Assembly: GCF_001187435.1 (NCBI RefSeq)
Contig: NZ_LFXA01000018.1
Coordinates: forward strand, 186,001 to 250,000
Direction: 5' to 3'
DNA from: Streptomyces caatingaensis
GTDB lineage: Bacteria > Actinomycetota > Actinomycetes > Streptomycetales > Streptomycetaceae
DNA: 64,000 nucleotides
The position numbers and the translations under genes are program-made. Below, piece after piece: positions 15,660-28,554 of this stretch (within the stretch, counting starts at the first letter, position 1; each line of letters begins with the position of its first letter). The notes beneath the pieces were generated by a model. The model did not search any database. It was given only the letters and a program-made list of their open reading frames with translations, and was not told where the DNA came from.

Positions 15660-16240
15660 TCGTCACCCCGTTCTCCACAGAATCCACAGCGGAGGCCCGT
15701 CCACACCCTGGGGACCGGGGAGTTATCCAGATGATGTCCACAGCAGGCCCTGTTGATAGCCCATCAGGGGAGGTCAGCAGCCTGGGGAAGTGTGAGGAAC
15801 CGATTTCCACAACCTGTGGACGACAGGGGTCCCGAGGGAGCGGCCGACGACTGTCCACCGGCCGCCCACAGGAAGATCGGTGTTGTGCACAGCCTTTCCA
15901 CACGGATGTCCACTGTTCGGCAACGAAACGCCCGGGCTCACCGCGCCGAGTGAAAGGCATCACACCGAGGTGCCGGGTTGGGCTGTGGGGAACGTGGGTA
16001 AAGCTGGGGACGGCGCTGGGGAGAAGTGCCGCCCCCCTGTGCACCGCCTGTGCAGAACTTTCCGTTCTCCACAGCGACCCCTGCTTTTCCACGGCCCGCG
16101 CCCACAGGGCCGGTGGACAAAAATCCCGCGCTGACCTGCGCAAAGGTCGTTATCCACGGTTTCCACAGGGCCTACTACTACGACCACAGAGATCAACCGG
16201 GGAACTCGCTTCGAAGTGGGTCCTGTGCACAACCTCGGCC
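15660..16240. other. oriC with multiple DnaA boxes
   Basis: The dnaA-dnaN gap (15542-16390) has no gene and holds the origin. DnaA boxes or close variants can be read at 15671, 15680, 15697, 15723, 15734, 15803, 15815 (-), 15851, 15883, 15894, 15906, 16065, 16085, 16112 (-), 16150, 16159 and 16224 (-). Perfect -TCCACA cores are frequent, with NNN mostly TTC, TTT, ATG or GAA. The density, many non-palindromic boxes in two orientations and short AT-rich patches around 16145-16200, is the Streptomyces oriC style. Exact ends are my choice. Confidence 0.95.
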
Positions 16241-16390
16241 CGGGCCGTCCCGCGACGCGACGCACGACTTGACCGCGGGCAGCACCGGCTGTCAGCGGCG
16301 TACGTCAGACTGTTCTCCGGCTTCGTAGCCGACGTAGCCGACGAAGACAGCCCAGCAGGGCCAGCCAGCAACAAGCAGGAGGCGGTTCCG

Positions 16391-17521
16391 GTGAAGATCC
16401 GGGTGGAGCGCGATGTACTCGCGGAGGCAGTGGCCTGGGCGGCCCGCAGCCTCCCGGCCCGTCCTCCGGTGCCGGTCCTCGCAGGTCTGCTGCTGAAGGC
16501 GGAGGACGGCTCGCTCAGCCTCTCCGGCTTCGACTACGAGGTCTCGGCCCGCGTCTCGGTGGAGGCGGACGTGGAGGAGGACGGCACCGTCCTCGTCTCC
16601 GGCCGGCTGCTCGCCGACATCTGCCGCGCACTTCCCAACAGGCCTGTGGAGATCTCCACCGACGGCGTGCGGGTCACCGTGGTCTGCGGCTCCTCGCGCT
16701 TCACCCTCCACACCCTGCCTGTGGAGGAGTACCCGGCCCTGCCCCAGATGCCGACCGCCACGGGCACCGTCCCGGCCGAGGTCTTCGCCGCCGCCGCCGC
16801 GCAGGTCGCCATCGCCGCCGGCCGCGACGACACCCTCCCGGTGCTCACCGGTGTGCGCATCGAGATCGAGGGCGACACCGTCACCCTGGCCTCCACCGAC
16901 CGCTACCGCTTCGCGGTCCGCGAGTTCATGTGGAAGCCGGAGACCCCCGACGTCCAGGCCGTCGCCCTGGTCCCGGCCAAGACGCTGCTGGACACGGCCA
17001 AGTCCCTCAGCGGCGGCGAGTCGGTCTCGCTGGCGCTCTCCGGCTCCGGCAAGGGCGAGGGCCTGATCGGCTTCGAGGGCGCCGGGCGCCGCACGACCAC
17101 CCGGCTGCTCGAGGGCGACCTGCCGAAGTACCGCACGCTCTTCCCCACCGAGTTCAACTCGGTCGCGGTGATCGAGACCGCGCCGTTCGTCGAGGCCGTC
17201 AAGCGCGTGGCCCTGGTGGCCGAGCGCAACACCCCGGTGCGGCTGAGCTTCGAGCAGGGTGTGCTGATCCTGGAGGCCGGCTCCAGCGACGACGCACAGG
17301 CTGTGGAAAGGGTCGACGCCCGGCTGGACGGCGACGACATCTCCATCGCCTTCAACCCCGGCTTCCTGCTGGAGGGCCTCTCCGCGATCGACTCCCCGGT
17401 CGCCCAGCTCTCCTTCACCACCTCCACCAAGCCCGCGCTGCTCAGCGGCAAGCCGGCGATCGACGCGGAGGCGGACGAGGCGTACAAGTACCTGATCATG
17501 CCGGTGCGCCTGTCCGGCTGA
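16391..17521 (+). CDS. dnaN: DNA polymerase III sliding clamp
   Basis: A 376-residue beta clamp, which encircles DNA and tethers polymerase III. It has the three-fold repeat architecture (about 1-125, 126-250, 251-376) and the C-terminal IMPVRLSG that closes the protein pocket, close to the family ending MPMRL. The GTG at 16391 has a perfect AGGAGG eight bases upstream and gives the typical N-terminus VKIRVERDVLAEAVAWAA; the frame stays open upstream through oriC but that part is not protein-like. A terminator hairpin follows. Confidence 0.98.
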   Translation: MKIRVERDVLAEAVAWAARSLPARPPVPVLAGLLLKAEDGSLSLSGFDYEVSARVSVEADVEEDGTVLVSGRLLADICRALPNRPVEISTDGVRVTVVCGSSRFTLHTLPVEEYPALPQMPTATGTVPAEVFAAAAAQVAIAAGRDDTLPVLTGVRIEIEGDTVTLASTDRYRFAVREFMWKPETPDVQAVALVPAKTLLDTAKSLSGGESVSLALSGSGKGEGLIGFEGAGRRTTTRLLEGDLPKYRTLFPTEFNSVAVIETAPFVEAVKRVALVAERNTPVRLSFEQGVLILEAGSSDDAQAVERVDARLDGDDISIAFNPGFLLEGLSAIDSPVAQLSFTTSTKPALLSGKPAIDAEADEAYKYLIMPVRLSG

Positions 17522-17544
17522 CCCGGGCCCGCGGGCCATGGACC

Positions 17545-17572
17545 CCGGTGGGGCGGGCAGCCGCCCCACCGG
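17545..17572 (+). terminator. Terminator after dnaN
   Basis: Perfect 12-base arms CCGGTGGGGCGG and its inverse around the loop GCAG, 23 bases past the dnaN stop. Confidence 0.8.
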
Positions 17573-17677
17573 TCCGCCCCACCGTTTGAGCGGGCTCTCC
17601 CGACAGGTGTGCGCGGAGGCCCGGGCGTAGGCTCGGTTCCGGGTAAACCGCAACGACTACGGCATAGAGGATCACTG

Positions 17678-18553
17678 ATGGAGCTCGGTCTCGTCGGTCT
17701 CGGCAAGATGGGCGGCAACATGCGTGAGCGCATCCGCCGCGCAGGCCACACCGTCATCGGATACGACCGCAACCCGGACCTCGGAGACGTCCACAGCCTC
17801 AAGGAGCTTGTGGATTCCCTCACCGGTCCGCGCGTCGTGTGGGTCATGGTCCCGGCCGGCGCCGCGACCCAGTCGACCATCGACGAGCTCGCCGAGCTGC
17901 TGTCGCCCGGCGACATCGTCGTGGACGGCGGCAACTCCCGCTGGACCGACGACCAGAAGCACGCCGAGGAGCTGGCGGCCAAGGGCATCGGCTTCGTGGA
18001 CTGCGGCGTCTCCGGCGGCGTCTGGGGCCTGGAGAACGGCTACGCCCTGATGTACGGCGGCGACGCGGCCAACGTCGCGCGCGTCCAGCCGATCTTCGAC
18101 GCCCTCAAGCCCGAGGGCGACTTCGGCGCCGTGCACGCCGGCAAGGTCGGCGCGGGCCACTTCGCGAAGATGGTCCACAACGGCATCGAGTACGCCATGA
18201 TGCAGGCGTACGCCGAGGGCTGGGAGCTGCTGGAGAAGGCCGACGCCGTCACCGACGTGCGCGAGGTCTTCCGCTCCTGGCAGGAGGGCACGGTCATCCG
18301 TTCCTGGCTGCTCGACCTGGCCGTCAACGCCCTGGACGAGGACGAGCACCTCGACAAGCTGCGCGGCTACGCCGCCGACTCCGGCGAGGGCCGGTGGACG
18401 GTCGAGGCCGCCATCGACCACGCGGTGCCGCTGCCCGCGATCACCGCCTCGCTCTTCGCCCGCTTCGCGTCCCGCCAGGACGACTCGCCGCAGATGAAGA
18501 TGATCGCCGCGCTGCGCAACCAGTTCGGCGGCCACGCGGTCGAGAGCAAGTAA
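17678..18553 (+). CDS. gnd: 6-phosphogluconate dehydrogenase (decarboxylating)
   Basis: A 291-residue short-form 6-phosphogluconate dehydrogenase of the YqeC/GntZ-like type, which oxidatively decarboxylates 6-phosphogluconate to ribulose 5-phosphate in the pentose phosphate pathway. The Rossmann motif GLGKMGGNM is at residues 6-14, the substrate motif GGNSRW near 87-92 and the catalytic lysine region GAGHFAKMVHNG near 160. The family without the long C-terminal domain is about 300 residues. ATG 17678 has AGAGG upstream. Placement between dnaN and recF is conserved in Streptomyces and some mycobacteria; cofactor preference cannot be read with confidence. Confidence 0.92.
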   Translation: MELGLVGLGKMGGNMRERIRRAGHTVIGYDRNPDLGDVHSLKELVDSLTGPRVVWVMVPAGAATQSTIDELAELLSPGDIVVDGGNSRWTDDQKHAEELAAKGIGFVDCGVSGGVWGLENGYALMYGGDAANVARVQPIFDALKPEGDFGAVHAGKVGAGHFAKMVHNGIEYAMMQAYAEGWELLEKADAVTDVREVFRSWQEGTVIRSWLLDLAVNALDEDEHLDKLRGYAADSGEGRWTVEAAIDHAVPLPAITASLFARFASRQDDSPQMKMIAALRNQFGGHAVESK

Positions 18554-18591
18554 CCCACGCCCACGGCCGACAGGAGGCTCGGCGCGCACCC

Positions 18592-19716
18592 ATGCACGTT
18601 TCGCATCTCTCGCTCGCCGACTTCCGCTCGTACGCCCGGGTCGAGGTCCCGCTCGACCCGGGCGTCACGGCCTTCGTGGGCCCCAACGGCCAGGGCAAGA
18701 CCAACCTCGTCGAGGCGGTCGGCTATCTGGCGACGCTCGGCAGCCACCGGGTCTCCTCCGACGCCCCCCTGGTGCGGCTCGGCGCGGACCGGGCCGTCAT
18801 ACGGGCCGCCGTCGTCCAGGACGACCGGCAGCAGCTGATCGAGCTGGAGCTCAACCCGGGCAAGGCCAACCGGGCCAGGATCAACCGGTCCTCGCAGGTC
18901 AGACCCCGTGACGTGCTGGGCATCGTGCGCACCGTCCTGTTCGCCCCCGAGGACCTGGCCCTCGTCAAGGGCGACCCCGGTGAGCGCCGCCGGTTCCTCG
19001 ACGAGCTCGTCACCGCCCGTTCCCCGCGGATGGCGGGCGTGCGCTCCGACTACGAGCGCGTCCTCAAGCAGCGCAACACCCTGCTGAAGTCCGCCGCCCT
19101 GGCCCGCCGGCACGGCGGGCGCTCGATGGACATGTCGACGCTCGACATCTGGGACCAGCACCTGGCCCGGGCCGGCGCCGAACTGCTGGCCCACCGGCTC
19201 GACCTGATCGCCGCCCTGCGGCCGCTGGCCGACCGGGCGTACGAGCAACTGGCGCCCGGCGGCGGCCCGGTGGCCTTCGACTACCGCGGCCCGGCCGGCG
19301 CCGACACCGTCCGCACCCGCGAGGAGCTCTACGAGGTGCTGCTCGCCGCCCTCGGCGACGCCCGCAAGCAGGAGCTGGAGCGCGGGGTGACGCTGGCCGG
19401 CCCGCACCGCGACGACCTGGTGCTGCGCCTGGGCGAGCTGCCCGCGAAGGGGTACGCGAGCCACGGCGAGTCCTGGTCGTACGCCCTGGCGCTGCGCCTG
19501 GCCTCCTACGAGCTGCTGCGGGCCGAGGGCAACGAGCCGGTGCTGGTGCTCGACGACGTCTTCGCCGAGCTGGACGCCCGCCGCCGGGAGCGGCTGGCGG
19601 AGCTGGTGGCGACCGGTGAGCAGGTGCTGGTGACGGCCGCGGTGGACGACGACGTCCCCGGTGCGCTGACGGGCGCCCGGTTCGCGGTCTCCGGGGGGAC
19701 GGTGGAGCGGGCATGA
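18592..19716 (+). CDS. recF: DNA repair protein RecF
   Basis: A 374-residue SMC-like ATPase that helps load RecA at gaps. Walker A GPNGQGKTN is at 30-38, and the Walker B region VLVLDDVFAELD lies near 312-323. The N-terminus MHVSHLSLADFRSY is the family form. AGGAGG is present 14 bases before the ATG, a long spacing. The stop overlaps the next gene by four bases (ATGA). Confidence 0.97.
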   Translation: MHVSHLSLADFRSYARVEVPLDPGVTAFVGPNGQGKTNLVEAVGYLATLGSHRVSSDAPLVRLGADRAVIRAAVVQDDRQQLIELELNPGKANRARINRSSQVRPRDVLGIVRTVLFAPEDLALVKGDPGERRRFLDELVTARSPRMAGVRSDYERVLKQRNTLLKSAALARRHGGRSMDMSTLDIWDQHLARAGAELLAHRLDLIAALRPLADRAYEQLAPGGGPVAFDYRGPAGADTVRTREELYEVLLAALGDARKQELERGVTLAGPHRDDLVLRLGELPAKGYASHGESWSYALALRLASYELLRAEGNEPVLVLDDVFAELDARRRERLAELVATGEQVLVTAAVDDDVPGALTGARFAVSGGTVERA

Positions 19717-20228
19717 CCGGGCGGACGCCGGAGCCCACCGGGGTCGACCTGGCGCGGGTGGCGTTGCGCGCCGCCAAGGAGCAGGCGCGGGCGCGGGGCA
19801 ACGCGGTGCAGCAGAAGAAGCAGGCGCGGCGCGGCGGCCTGCGCTCCGGCGCGCGGGCCGACGGCCGCGACCCACTGCCGCTGGGGGCGGCCATCAGCCG
19901 GCTGATCACTGAGCGCGGCTGGGAGACGCCCGCGGCGGTCGGCGGGGTGATGGGCCGCTGGCCGCAGATCGTCGGCCAGGACGTGGCGCTGCACTGCGAG
20001 CCGCAGCGCTACGACGAGGACGAGCGGGTCCTGACCGTGCAGTGCGACTCGACGACGTGGGCGACCCAGCTGCGGCTGCTGGCCCCCCAGCTGGTGGCCC
20101 GGCTCAACGACGACCTCGGCCGGGGCACCGTCCGGATGATCAAGGTGCTGGGGCCGGGCGGCCCGGGCCGGCGGTACGGGGCGCTGCGGGCCCCGGGGAG
20201 CACGGGGCCGGGCGACACCTACGGCTGA
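19713..20228 (+). CDS. dciA: DciA-like DUF721 protein
   Basis: A 171-residue DUF721 protein. DUF721 proteins next to recF or gyrB in actinobacteria are DciA, which loads or activates the replicative helicase DnaB. The domain (about 60-150) contains VMGRWPQIVGQDVALHCEP and a conserved WATQLRLLAPQLVARLN stretch. The first 50 residues are basic and probably flexible. It starts within the recF stop, which suggests a translation link. The gene symbol is by position and family; no experimental evidence is visible. Confidence 0.85.
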   Translation: MTGRTPEPTGVDLARVALRAAKEQARARGNAVQQKKQARRGGLRSGARADGRDPLPLGAAISRLITERGWETPAAVGGVMGRWPQIVGQDVALHCEPQRYDEDERVLTVQCDSTTWATQLRLLAPQLVARLNDDLGRGTVRMIKVLGPGGPGRRYGALRAPGSTGPGDTYG

Positions 20229-20562
20229 GCCGGGGGCTGTTGGTGCCCGCGGGCCGGGGGTGGTTGCCGAGGCGGTGCTCACGGTAGCGGGCGGTTGACA
20301 TCCCAAAGCGCTGAGTGCCGCTGTGAGCCTCTTGGAGCCCGGGGCCACATATAGGGAGTCGGCTGATGCCGGTTCAGGGCGGCACATGCGGACTCAGACA
20401 CCGCCAAACCCCCATTCATGTCGGCGCTACCGGTAGACTGGTGGTAATCCCGCCGATTCGCGGAATGCCGATCGCGGAAACAAGTCGAACGACGCAGTCG
20501 CTCCCGCCTGCCATCCGGTCCCCGACCGAGGGCGAACCGCCGCCACGGGTAGGAGAAGGGCT
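20229..20562. other. dciA-gyrB gap
   Basis: A 334-base stretch with no gene. A TTGACA at 20295-20300 resembles a -35 element but no clear -10 lies 16-18 bases on; TAGACT at 20434-20439 resembles a -10 without a good -35. The gyrB promoter, known to respond to supercoiling in Streptomyces, should be here. Its right end has the strong gyrB ribosome site AGGAGAAGGG (20551-20560). Confidence 0.6.
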
Positions 20563-22584
<2,022 letters not shown>

Positions 22585-22629
22585 GTCGGCCTGCACACCA
22601 GCCGCGGCTCGAAAGGACTTTGAACGACA

Positions 22630-25269
<2,640 letters not shown>

Positions 25270-25272
25270 GTC

Positions 25273-26007
25273 GTGAGTCGAGCCACGGGCACCGCGGCGA
25301 GCGGTGCGGACGCCGGACGGCGCGGGGCCGGTCCTTCGAAGGACACTGCTTCGAAGGGCGCCGCGGCGAAGGGGGACGGTGCCCGTGGCCCCGCCGCGGA
25401 CGGGGCAGACTCCCCCAGTGGCGCTGCCGCCACGACCGCGAACAGGGGGGACACCATGACGGACACCCGGGGCCCGAAGCCGTACCACCCGCCGAAGGCC
25501 TACGAGCCGCCGGCGGAGCGTGCGGCGGCGGGGGGGACGAAGGGGCGGGTGCCCAGGCCCGCCCCCGGCGCCGACGGTGCCAAGAGCACCAGGAGCGCCA
25601 AGGCCGCCGATGCGGCACCGGCGGCGGCCGCGGCACCGCGCACCCGCTCCGCGCGCCTGCGGGTGGCCAAGGCCGACCCCTGGTCGGTGATGAAGGTCAG
25701 CTTCCTGCTCTCGCTGGCGCTGGCCGTGTGCACGATCGTGGCGATCACGGTGCTGTGGCTGGTTCTGGACGCCATGGGCGTCTTCTCCACCGTCGGCGGC
25801 ACCATCAGTGACGCGACGTCCGGCGAGGGCGGCGGGTTCGACCTCCAGTCGTTCCTCTCGCTCCCGCGGGTCCTGATGTTCACCACGGTCATCGCGGTGA
25901 TCGAGGTGGTCCTCGCGACCGCCCTGGCGACCCTGGCCGCCTTCGTCTACAACCTCTCCGCCTCCTTCGTGGGCGGCGTCGAGCTGACGCTCGCCGAGGA
26001 CGAGTAG
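25273..26007 (+). CDS. DUF3566 membrane protein
   Basis: A 244-residue protein with a disordered Ala/Gly/Pro/Lys-rich N-terminal half (about 1-130) and a C-terminal DUF3566 domain containing two membrane spans (about 138-165 and 197-225). DUF3566 genes sit next to gyrA in many actinobacteria, including M. tuberculosis Rv0007. The function is unknown. GTG 25273 is three bases after gyrA; an alternative ATG at 25456 has a run of G before it and would remove 61 residues. The conserved domain is the same with either start. Confidence 0.87.
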   Translation: MSRATGTAASGADAGRRGAGPSKDTASKGAAAKGDGARGPAADGADSPSGAAATTANRGDTMTDTRGPKPYHPPKAYEPPAERAAAGGTKGRVPRPAPGADGAKSTRSAKAADAAPAAAAAPRTRSARLRVAKADPWSVMKVSFLLSLALAVCTIVAITVLWLVLDAMGVFSTVGGTISDATSGEGGGFDLQSFLSLPRVLMFTTVIAVIEVVLATALATLAAFVYNLSASFVGGVELTLAEDE

Positions 26008-26027
26008 CCGGGCCGGGGAAGCCGATT

Positions 26028-26056
26028 TTGGGACTGGGCCCCAAGTGCGCTAATCT
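26028..26056 (+). promoter_or_regulatory. Promoter of tRNA-Ile
   Basis: TTGGGA (26028-26033), a 17-base spacer and TAATCT (26051-26056) lie 14 bases before the tRNA. The spacing and position are right for a vegetative tRNA promoter. Confidence 0.7.
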
Positions 26057-26069
26057 TTCGGTGCAGCGC

Positions 26070-26143
26070 GGGGCTATAGCTCAGACGGTTAGAGCGCTTC
26101 CCTGATAAGGAAGAGGCCACAGGTTCAAGTCCTGTTAGCCCCA
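26070..26143 (+). tRNA. tRNA-Ile (GAT)
   Basis: A 74-base tRNA with a 7-bp acceptor stem GGGGCTA/TAGCCCC, D arm, anticodon stem CTTCC/GGAAG with loop CTGATAA (anticodon GAT at 26104-26106) and a TTCAAGT T-loop. CCA is not encoded. It lies outside an rRNA operon, downstream of the gyrA operon. Confidence 0.97.
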
Positions 26144-26148
26144 CCGGC

Positions 26149-26197
26149 CCGATCGGCCCGGACGGAGAGAATTCTCCGGCCGGGCCGATCGGTTTTT
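26149..26197 (+). terminator. Terminator after tRNA-Ile
   Basis: Perfect 13-base arms (CCGATCGGCCCGG and its inverse) followed directly by five T, starting six bases after the tRNA. Confidence 0.92.
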
Positions 26198-26355
26198 ACC
26201 GGCACCCGTCCGGTGATACGGGTGCGCGTCATGACGTACGTCACGCAGCGTCAAGCCGCGGGGAAAGGGCGGACGCAGGTCACCGATCGGTATCGGCCGG
26301 TGTGTATCATCGGCCACCAGAGTCCCCTTACGTCAAGGAAAGACGAGGTCGCGCG

Positions 26356-26490
26356 GTGAAGAAGCTGCTCCTGGTCGCACTGGCCGCCATCGGCGGGCTC
26401 CTCGTGTACCGCCAGATCCAGGCGGATCGCGCCGAGCAGGATCTGTGGACGGAGGCGACCGACTCCGTGCCCGCAGGTTCGGGCGTGTGA
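26356..26490 (+). CDS. DLW-39-like small membrane-anchored protein
   Basis: A 44-residue protein, KKLLLVALAAIGGLLVYRQ at the N-terminus forming one membrane span, then RAEQDLWTEATD, which matches the small DLW-39 family named for its Asp-Leu-Trp motif. The function is unknown; it is conserved near gyrA and tRNA-Ile in Streptomyces. The chosen GTG start at 26356 puts the basic residues directly before the span. A terminator hairpin follows. Confidence 0.85.
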   Translation: MKKLLLVALAAIGGLLVYRQIQADRAEQDLWTEATDSVPAGSGV

Positions 26491-26518
26491 GACTGCGAGA
26501 GTCCTGAGAGTTCCGAGC

Positions 26519-26550
26519 GGGGCCCCGGCCATGACGGCCGGGGCCCCGTT
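26519..26550 (+). terminator. Terminator after DLW-39 gene
   Basis: Perfect 12-base arms GGGGCCCCGGCC and its inverse around a five-base loop, followed by GTTT. Confidence 0.85.
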
Positions 26551-26576
26551 TCGCTGGAGGGTGAGACCCTCGCCGG

Positions 26577-26596
26577 TTATTCGCTACTGCGAATAA
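26577..26596. terminator. AT-rich hairpin after kinase gene
   Basis: Perfect 8-base arms TTATTCGC and GCGAATAA around TACT, 28 bases past the kinase stop on the minus strand. It may end the kinase operon or be a protein-binding dyad; a related dyad lies upstream of the partner gene at 28302-28315. Confidence 0.45.
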
Positions 26597-26623
26597 AATG
26601 ATTGCAGAAGTGAATGCGCGGGC

Positions 26624-27730
26624 TCACGCGACGGCGAGCGCGCAGGCCCCCGCCACCAGGCACACCAGGGCCACCAGCAGGACCACCGCGACCGTCCGCC
26701 GGGACGGCGGCGCCGGACGGCCGCCGCGGGGCTTCAGGACGGGTGTTCCGGCAGGCGTCCCGGCGGACGCCACGGCCGGTTCCGCGGCCGACGGCACCGG
26801 CATCGGCGGGGTGGCCGGCAGCGGCGGCGCAACGGGCCGCGGAGGGGCCTTCTCGGGGCCGCGCGGCCCGAACCCCGGTGGCAGCGGCCCGATCTGGTCG
26901 AAGACCTCGATCCGCTCCTCCTCGTCCGGCACCGGCAGCAGCGCCGCCGCGGAGGCCAGCGCCTCGCGCGCCTCCGCGGCCGTACGGAAGCGGTCCACCG
27001 GATCGGGGGCCAGCAGGCCGGCCAGGACGTCCCAGAGCGGCGCGGGGACCTCCCGCGGCGGCCGCGGCCGGCCCTGCTCCAGGAAGAGCCCCACCAGCGC
27101 CTCGGCGTCCGGTTTCCGGCCCGTCAGCACATAGAGCGCCACCAGCCCGACGGCGAAGAGGTCCGCGGGAAAGTCCGGTTCCTCGCCCGCCATTTGCTCG
27201 GGTGCGAAGTAACCGGGCGTACCCATCACGTAGTTGGTTTCCGTCAGCCGCGGCTCGCCCTTGCGCATCGCGCAGCCGAAATCGGAGAGGCGCAGATGCG
27301 GCCGTCCCGTTCCGGTCGCCTCCAGAAGGAGATTGGCGGGTTTGATGTCCCGGTGCACCACCCCCTCGGCGTGCACCGCCGTGAGGGCCGCGAGGAGCTG
27401 GTCGAGCAGGTCGCAGGCGAAGCGGGCGGGCAACGGACCGTAGTCGCCGATGAGATGGGCCACCGAGCCGCCGCGCACCACCTCCATGGTGAACAGCACC
27501 CGGTCGTCGATGGCGGCCCAGCTCACCGGCGCCAGCACGTGCGGGTGGTCGATGCGCAGCGCCTGCTCGCGCACGAAGCGCAGCAGCAGGCTGTGGGCGT
27601 GGCTCTGCTTGAGCAGCTTCGCCGCGGCGTAGCACCGCCGCTCGCGGTCCCAGACCCGCCAGACCTCCCCCACCCCACCGCGCCCGATGGGGTCCACCAG
27701 CTCGTAACGCCCGGCGAGCACCTCACCCAT
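26624..27730 (-). CDS. Membrane Ser/Thr protein kinase
   Basis: A 368-residue Hanks-type kinase with a glycine loop GRGGVGEVW near residues 14-22, an ATP lysine in CYAAAKLLK, catalytic HRDIKPANLLL and DFG, so it should be active. After the kinase domain (about 7-265) there is a Pro/Ala-rich linker and one C-terminal membrane span (about 346-366) with almost nothing outside, so it has no visible sensor domain. It is eight bases downstream of an HTH gene and probably co-transcribed. Targets are unknown; phosphorylation of the HTH partner is a reasonable guess. Confidence 0.9.
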   Translation of the reverse strand: MGEVLAGRYELVDPIGRGGVGEVWRVWDRERRCYAAAKLLKQSHAHSLLLRFVREQALRIDHPHVLAPVSWAAIDDRVLFTMEVVRGGSVAHLIGDYGPLPARFACDLLDQLLAALTAVHAEGVVHRDIKPANLLLEATGTGRPHLRLSDFGCAMRKGEPRLTETNYVMGTPGYFAPEQMAGEEPDFPADLFAVGLVALYVLTGRKPDAEALVGLFLEQGRPRPPREVPAPLWDVLAGLLAPDPVDRFRTAAEAREALASAAALLPVPDEEERIEVFDQIGPLPPGFGPRGPEKAPPRPVAPPLPATPPMPVPSAAEPAVASAGTPAGTPVLKPRGGRPAPPSRRTVAVVLLVALVCLVAGACALAVA

Positions 27731-27738
27731 GGCGGGCG

Positions 27739-28284
27739 TCAGCTCTGGTGGGCCTCGTAGTGGGCGACCGCCTCGGCGGTCCGGCCGGCGCCGTAGACCC
27801 GCAGGAACTCGGCCAGTTCGGGATGGGTGGGGGCGAGGGTCCCCGCCGCCTCGATGATGTCGCCGGCGGCGGCCACCGAGCGCAGCAGCGACTGGATCTC
27901 GCGCACCACGCGCTTGACGGTCGGCGCGCCGCTGCTGGCCGCGGTCTGCGTCGAGTTGAGGACCGAGCCGCCGGAACTGCGCTTGACCTCCTCCATCCGC
28001 TCGGCGGCCTCGGCGGCGCTCACGCTGCCGTCGGCGACCTGGTGGGAGAGCTCCTGGAGGGCCTGGACGCGCTGCACCACCGCCGGGTTGCCGATCTTCG
28101 CCCGCTGACCGCTCATCAGCTGCGAGAGCATGGGCGCCGAGAGGCCCAACACCGATGCCAGACGGGCCTGGTTGAGACCGAGATCGTCGATCAGCCGGCG
28201 GAAGAGAGCCCCCAGCGGCTCCCCGTACCAGCTCCGCTGCAGCTCTCGTGCGCGGGCGGTGGCTTCCTGCTGTGCTGCGTCCAT
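27739..28284 (-). CDS. XRE-like helix-turn-helix protein
   Basis: A 181-residue protein with an N-terminal HTH of the XRE type (about 25-75) containing LNQARLASVLGLSAPMLSQL. The C-terminal part is helical and ends with a short alpha-rich segment of unknown role. It is the first gene of a two-gene operon with the kinase. The ATG has GGGGAGAG upstream. A 14-bp dyad TTCGCTGCCGCGAA lies 17 bases before the start codon and may be its own operator. Confidence 0.86.
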   Translation of the reverse strand: MDAAQQEATARARELQRSWYGEPLGALFRRLIDDLGLNQARLASVLGLSAPMLSQLMSGQRAKIGNPAVVQRVQALQELSHQVADGSVSAAEAAERMEEVKRSSGGSVLNSTQTAASSGAPTVKRVVREIQSLLRSVAAAGDIIEAAGTLAPTHPELAEFLRVYGAGRTAEAVAHYEAHQS

Positions 28285-28301
28285 CTCGCTCTCCCCTTCG
28301 C

Positions 28302-28315
28302 TTCGCTGCCGCGAA
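28302..28315. promoter_or_regulatory. Dyad upstream of HTH-kinase operon
   Basis: TTCGCTGCCGCGAA is a dyad of 5-base arms just upstream of the HTH gene. It matches 12 of 14 bases of the dyad at 26581-26594 beyond the other end of the operon. Binding by the HTH protein is inferred. Confidence 0.35.
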
Positions 28316-28401
28316 TCTTGCGGTGCATCCTACGGAGAGTGGTGGGTCGCGGCGATACCTGGTCGGATACACCTCCGACACCGGGTACTCTGGTCTGCGA
28401 C

Positions 28402-28474
28402 GGGGCCTTAGCTCAGTTGGTAGAGCGCTGTCTTTGCATGGCAGATGTCAGGAGTTCGACTCTCCTAGGCTCCA
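28402..28474 (+). tRNA. tRNA-Ala (TGC)
   Basis: A 73-base tRNA with acceptor stem GGGGCCT/AGGCTCC (one G-T pair), anticodon stem CTGTC/GGCAG with loop TTTGCAT (anticodon TGC at 28435-28437) and a TTCGACT T-loop. CCA is not encoded. Confidence 0.97.
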
Positions 28475-28482
28475 CTTCTTTC

Positions 28483-28526
28483 CACCCCCTTCGACCTGCG
28501 AGAACGCGGCCGGAGGGGGTGTTTTT
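28483..28526 (+). terminator. Terminator after tRNA-Ala
   Basis: Eleven-base arms (CACCCCCTTCG with CGGAGGGGGTG, one G-T pair) followed by TTTTT, nine bases past the tRNA. Confidence 0.85.
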
Positions 28527-28554
28527 GCACGCTGCCGCCGGGAGGCGTCGTCCC

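Noticed and set aside
16391..16660. DnaA-box-like CTGTGGAG motifs inside dnaN
   Set aside because: They diverge from the 9-base consensus in the final bases and lie in coding sequence.
20295..20323. Promoter with TTGACA for gyrB
   Set aside because: No TANNNT is present 16-18 bases downstream, so I kept it only as a note in the gap entry.
26070..26197. Integrated element at tRNA-Ile
   Set aside because: No integrase or repeated tRNA 3' end was seen on either side; the same holds for the other two tRNAs.
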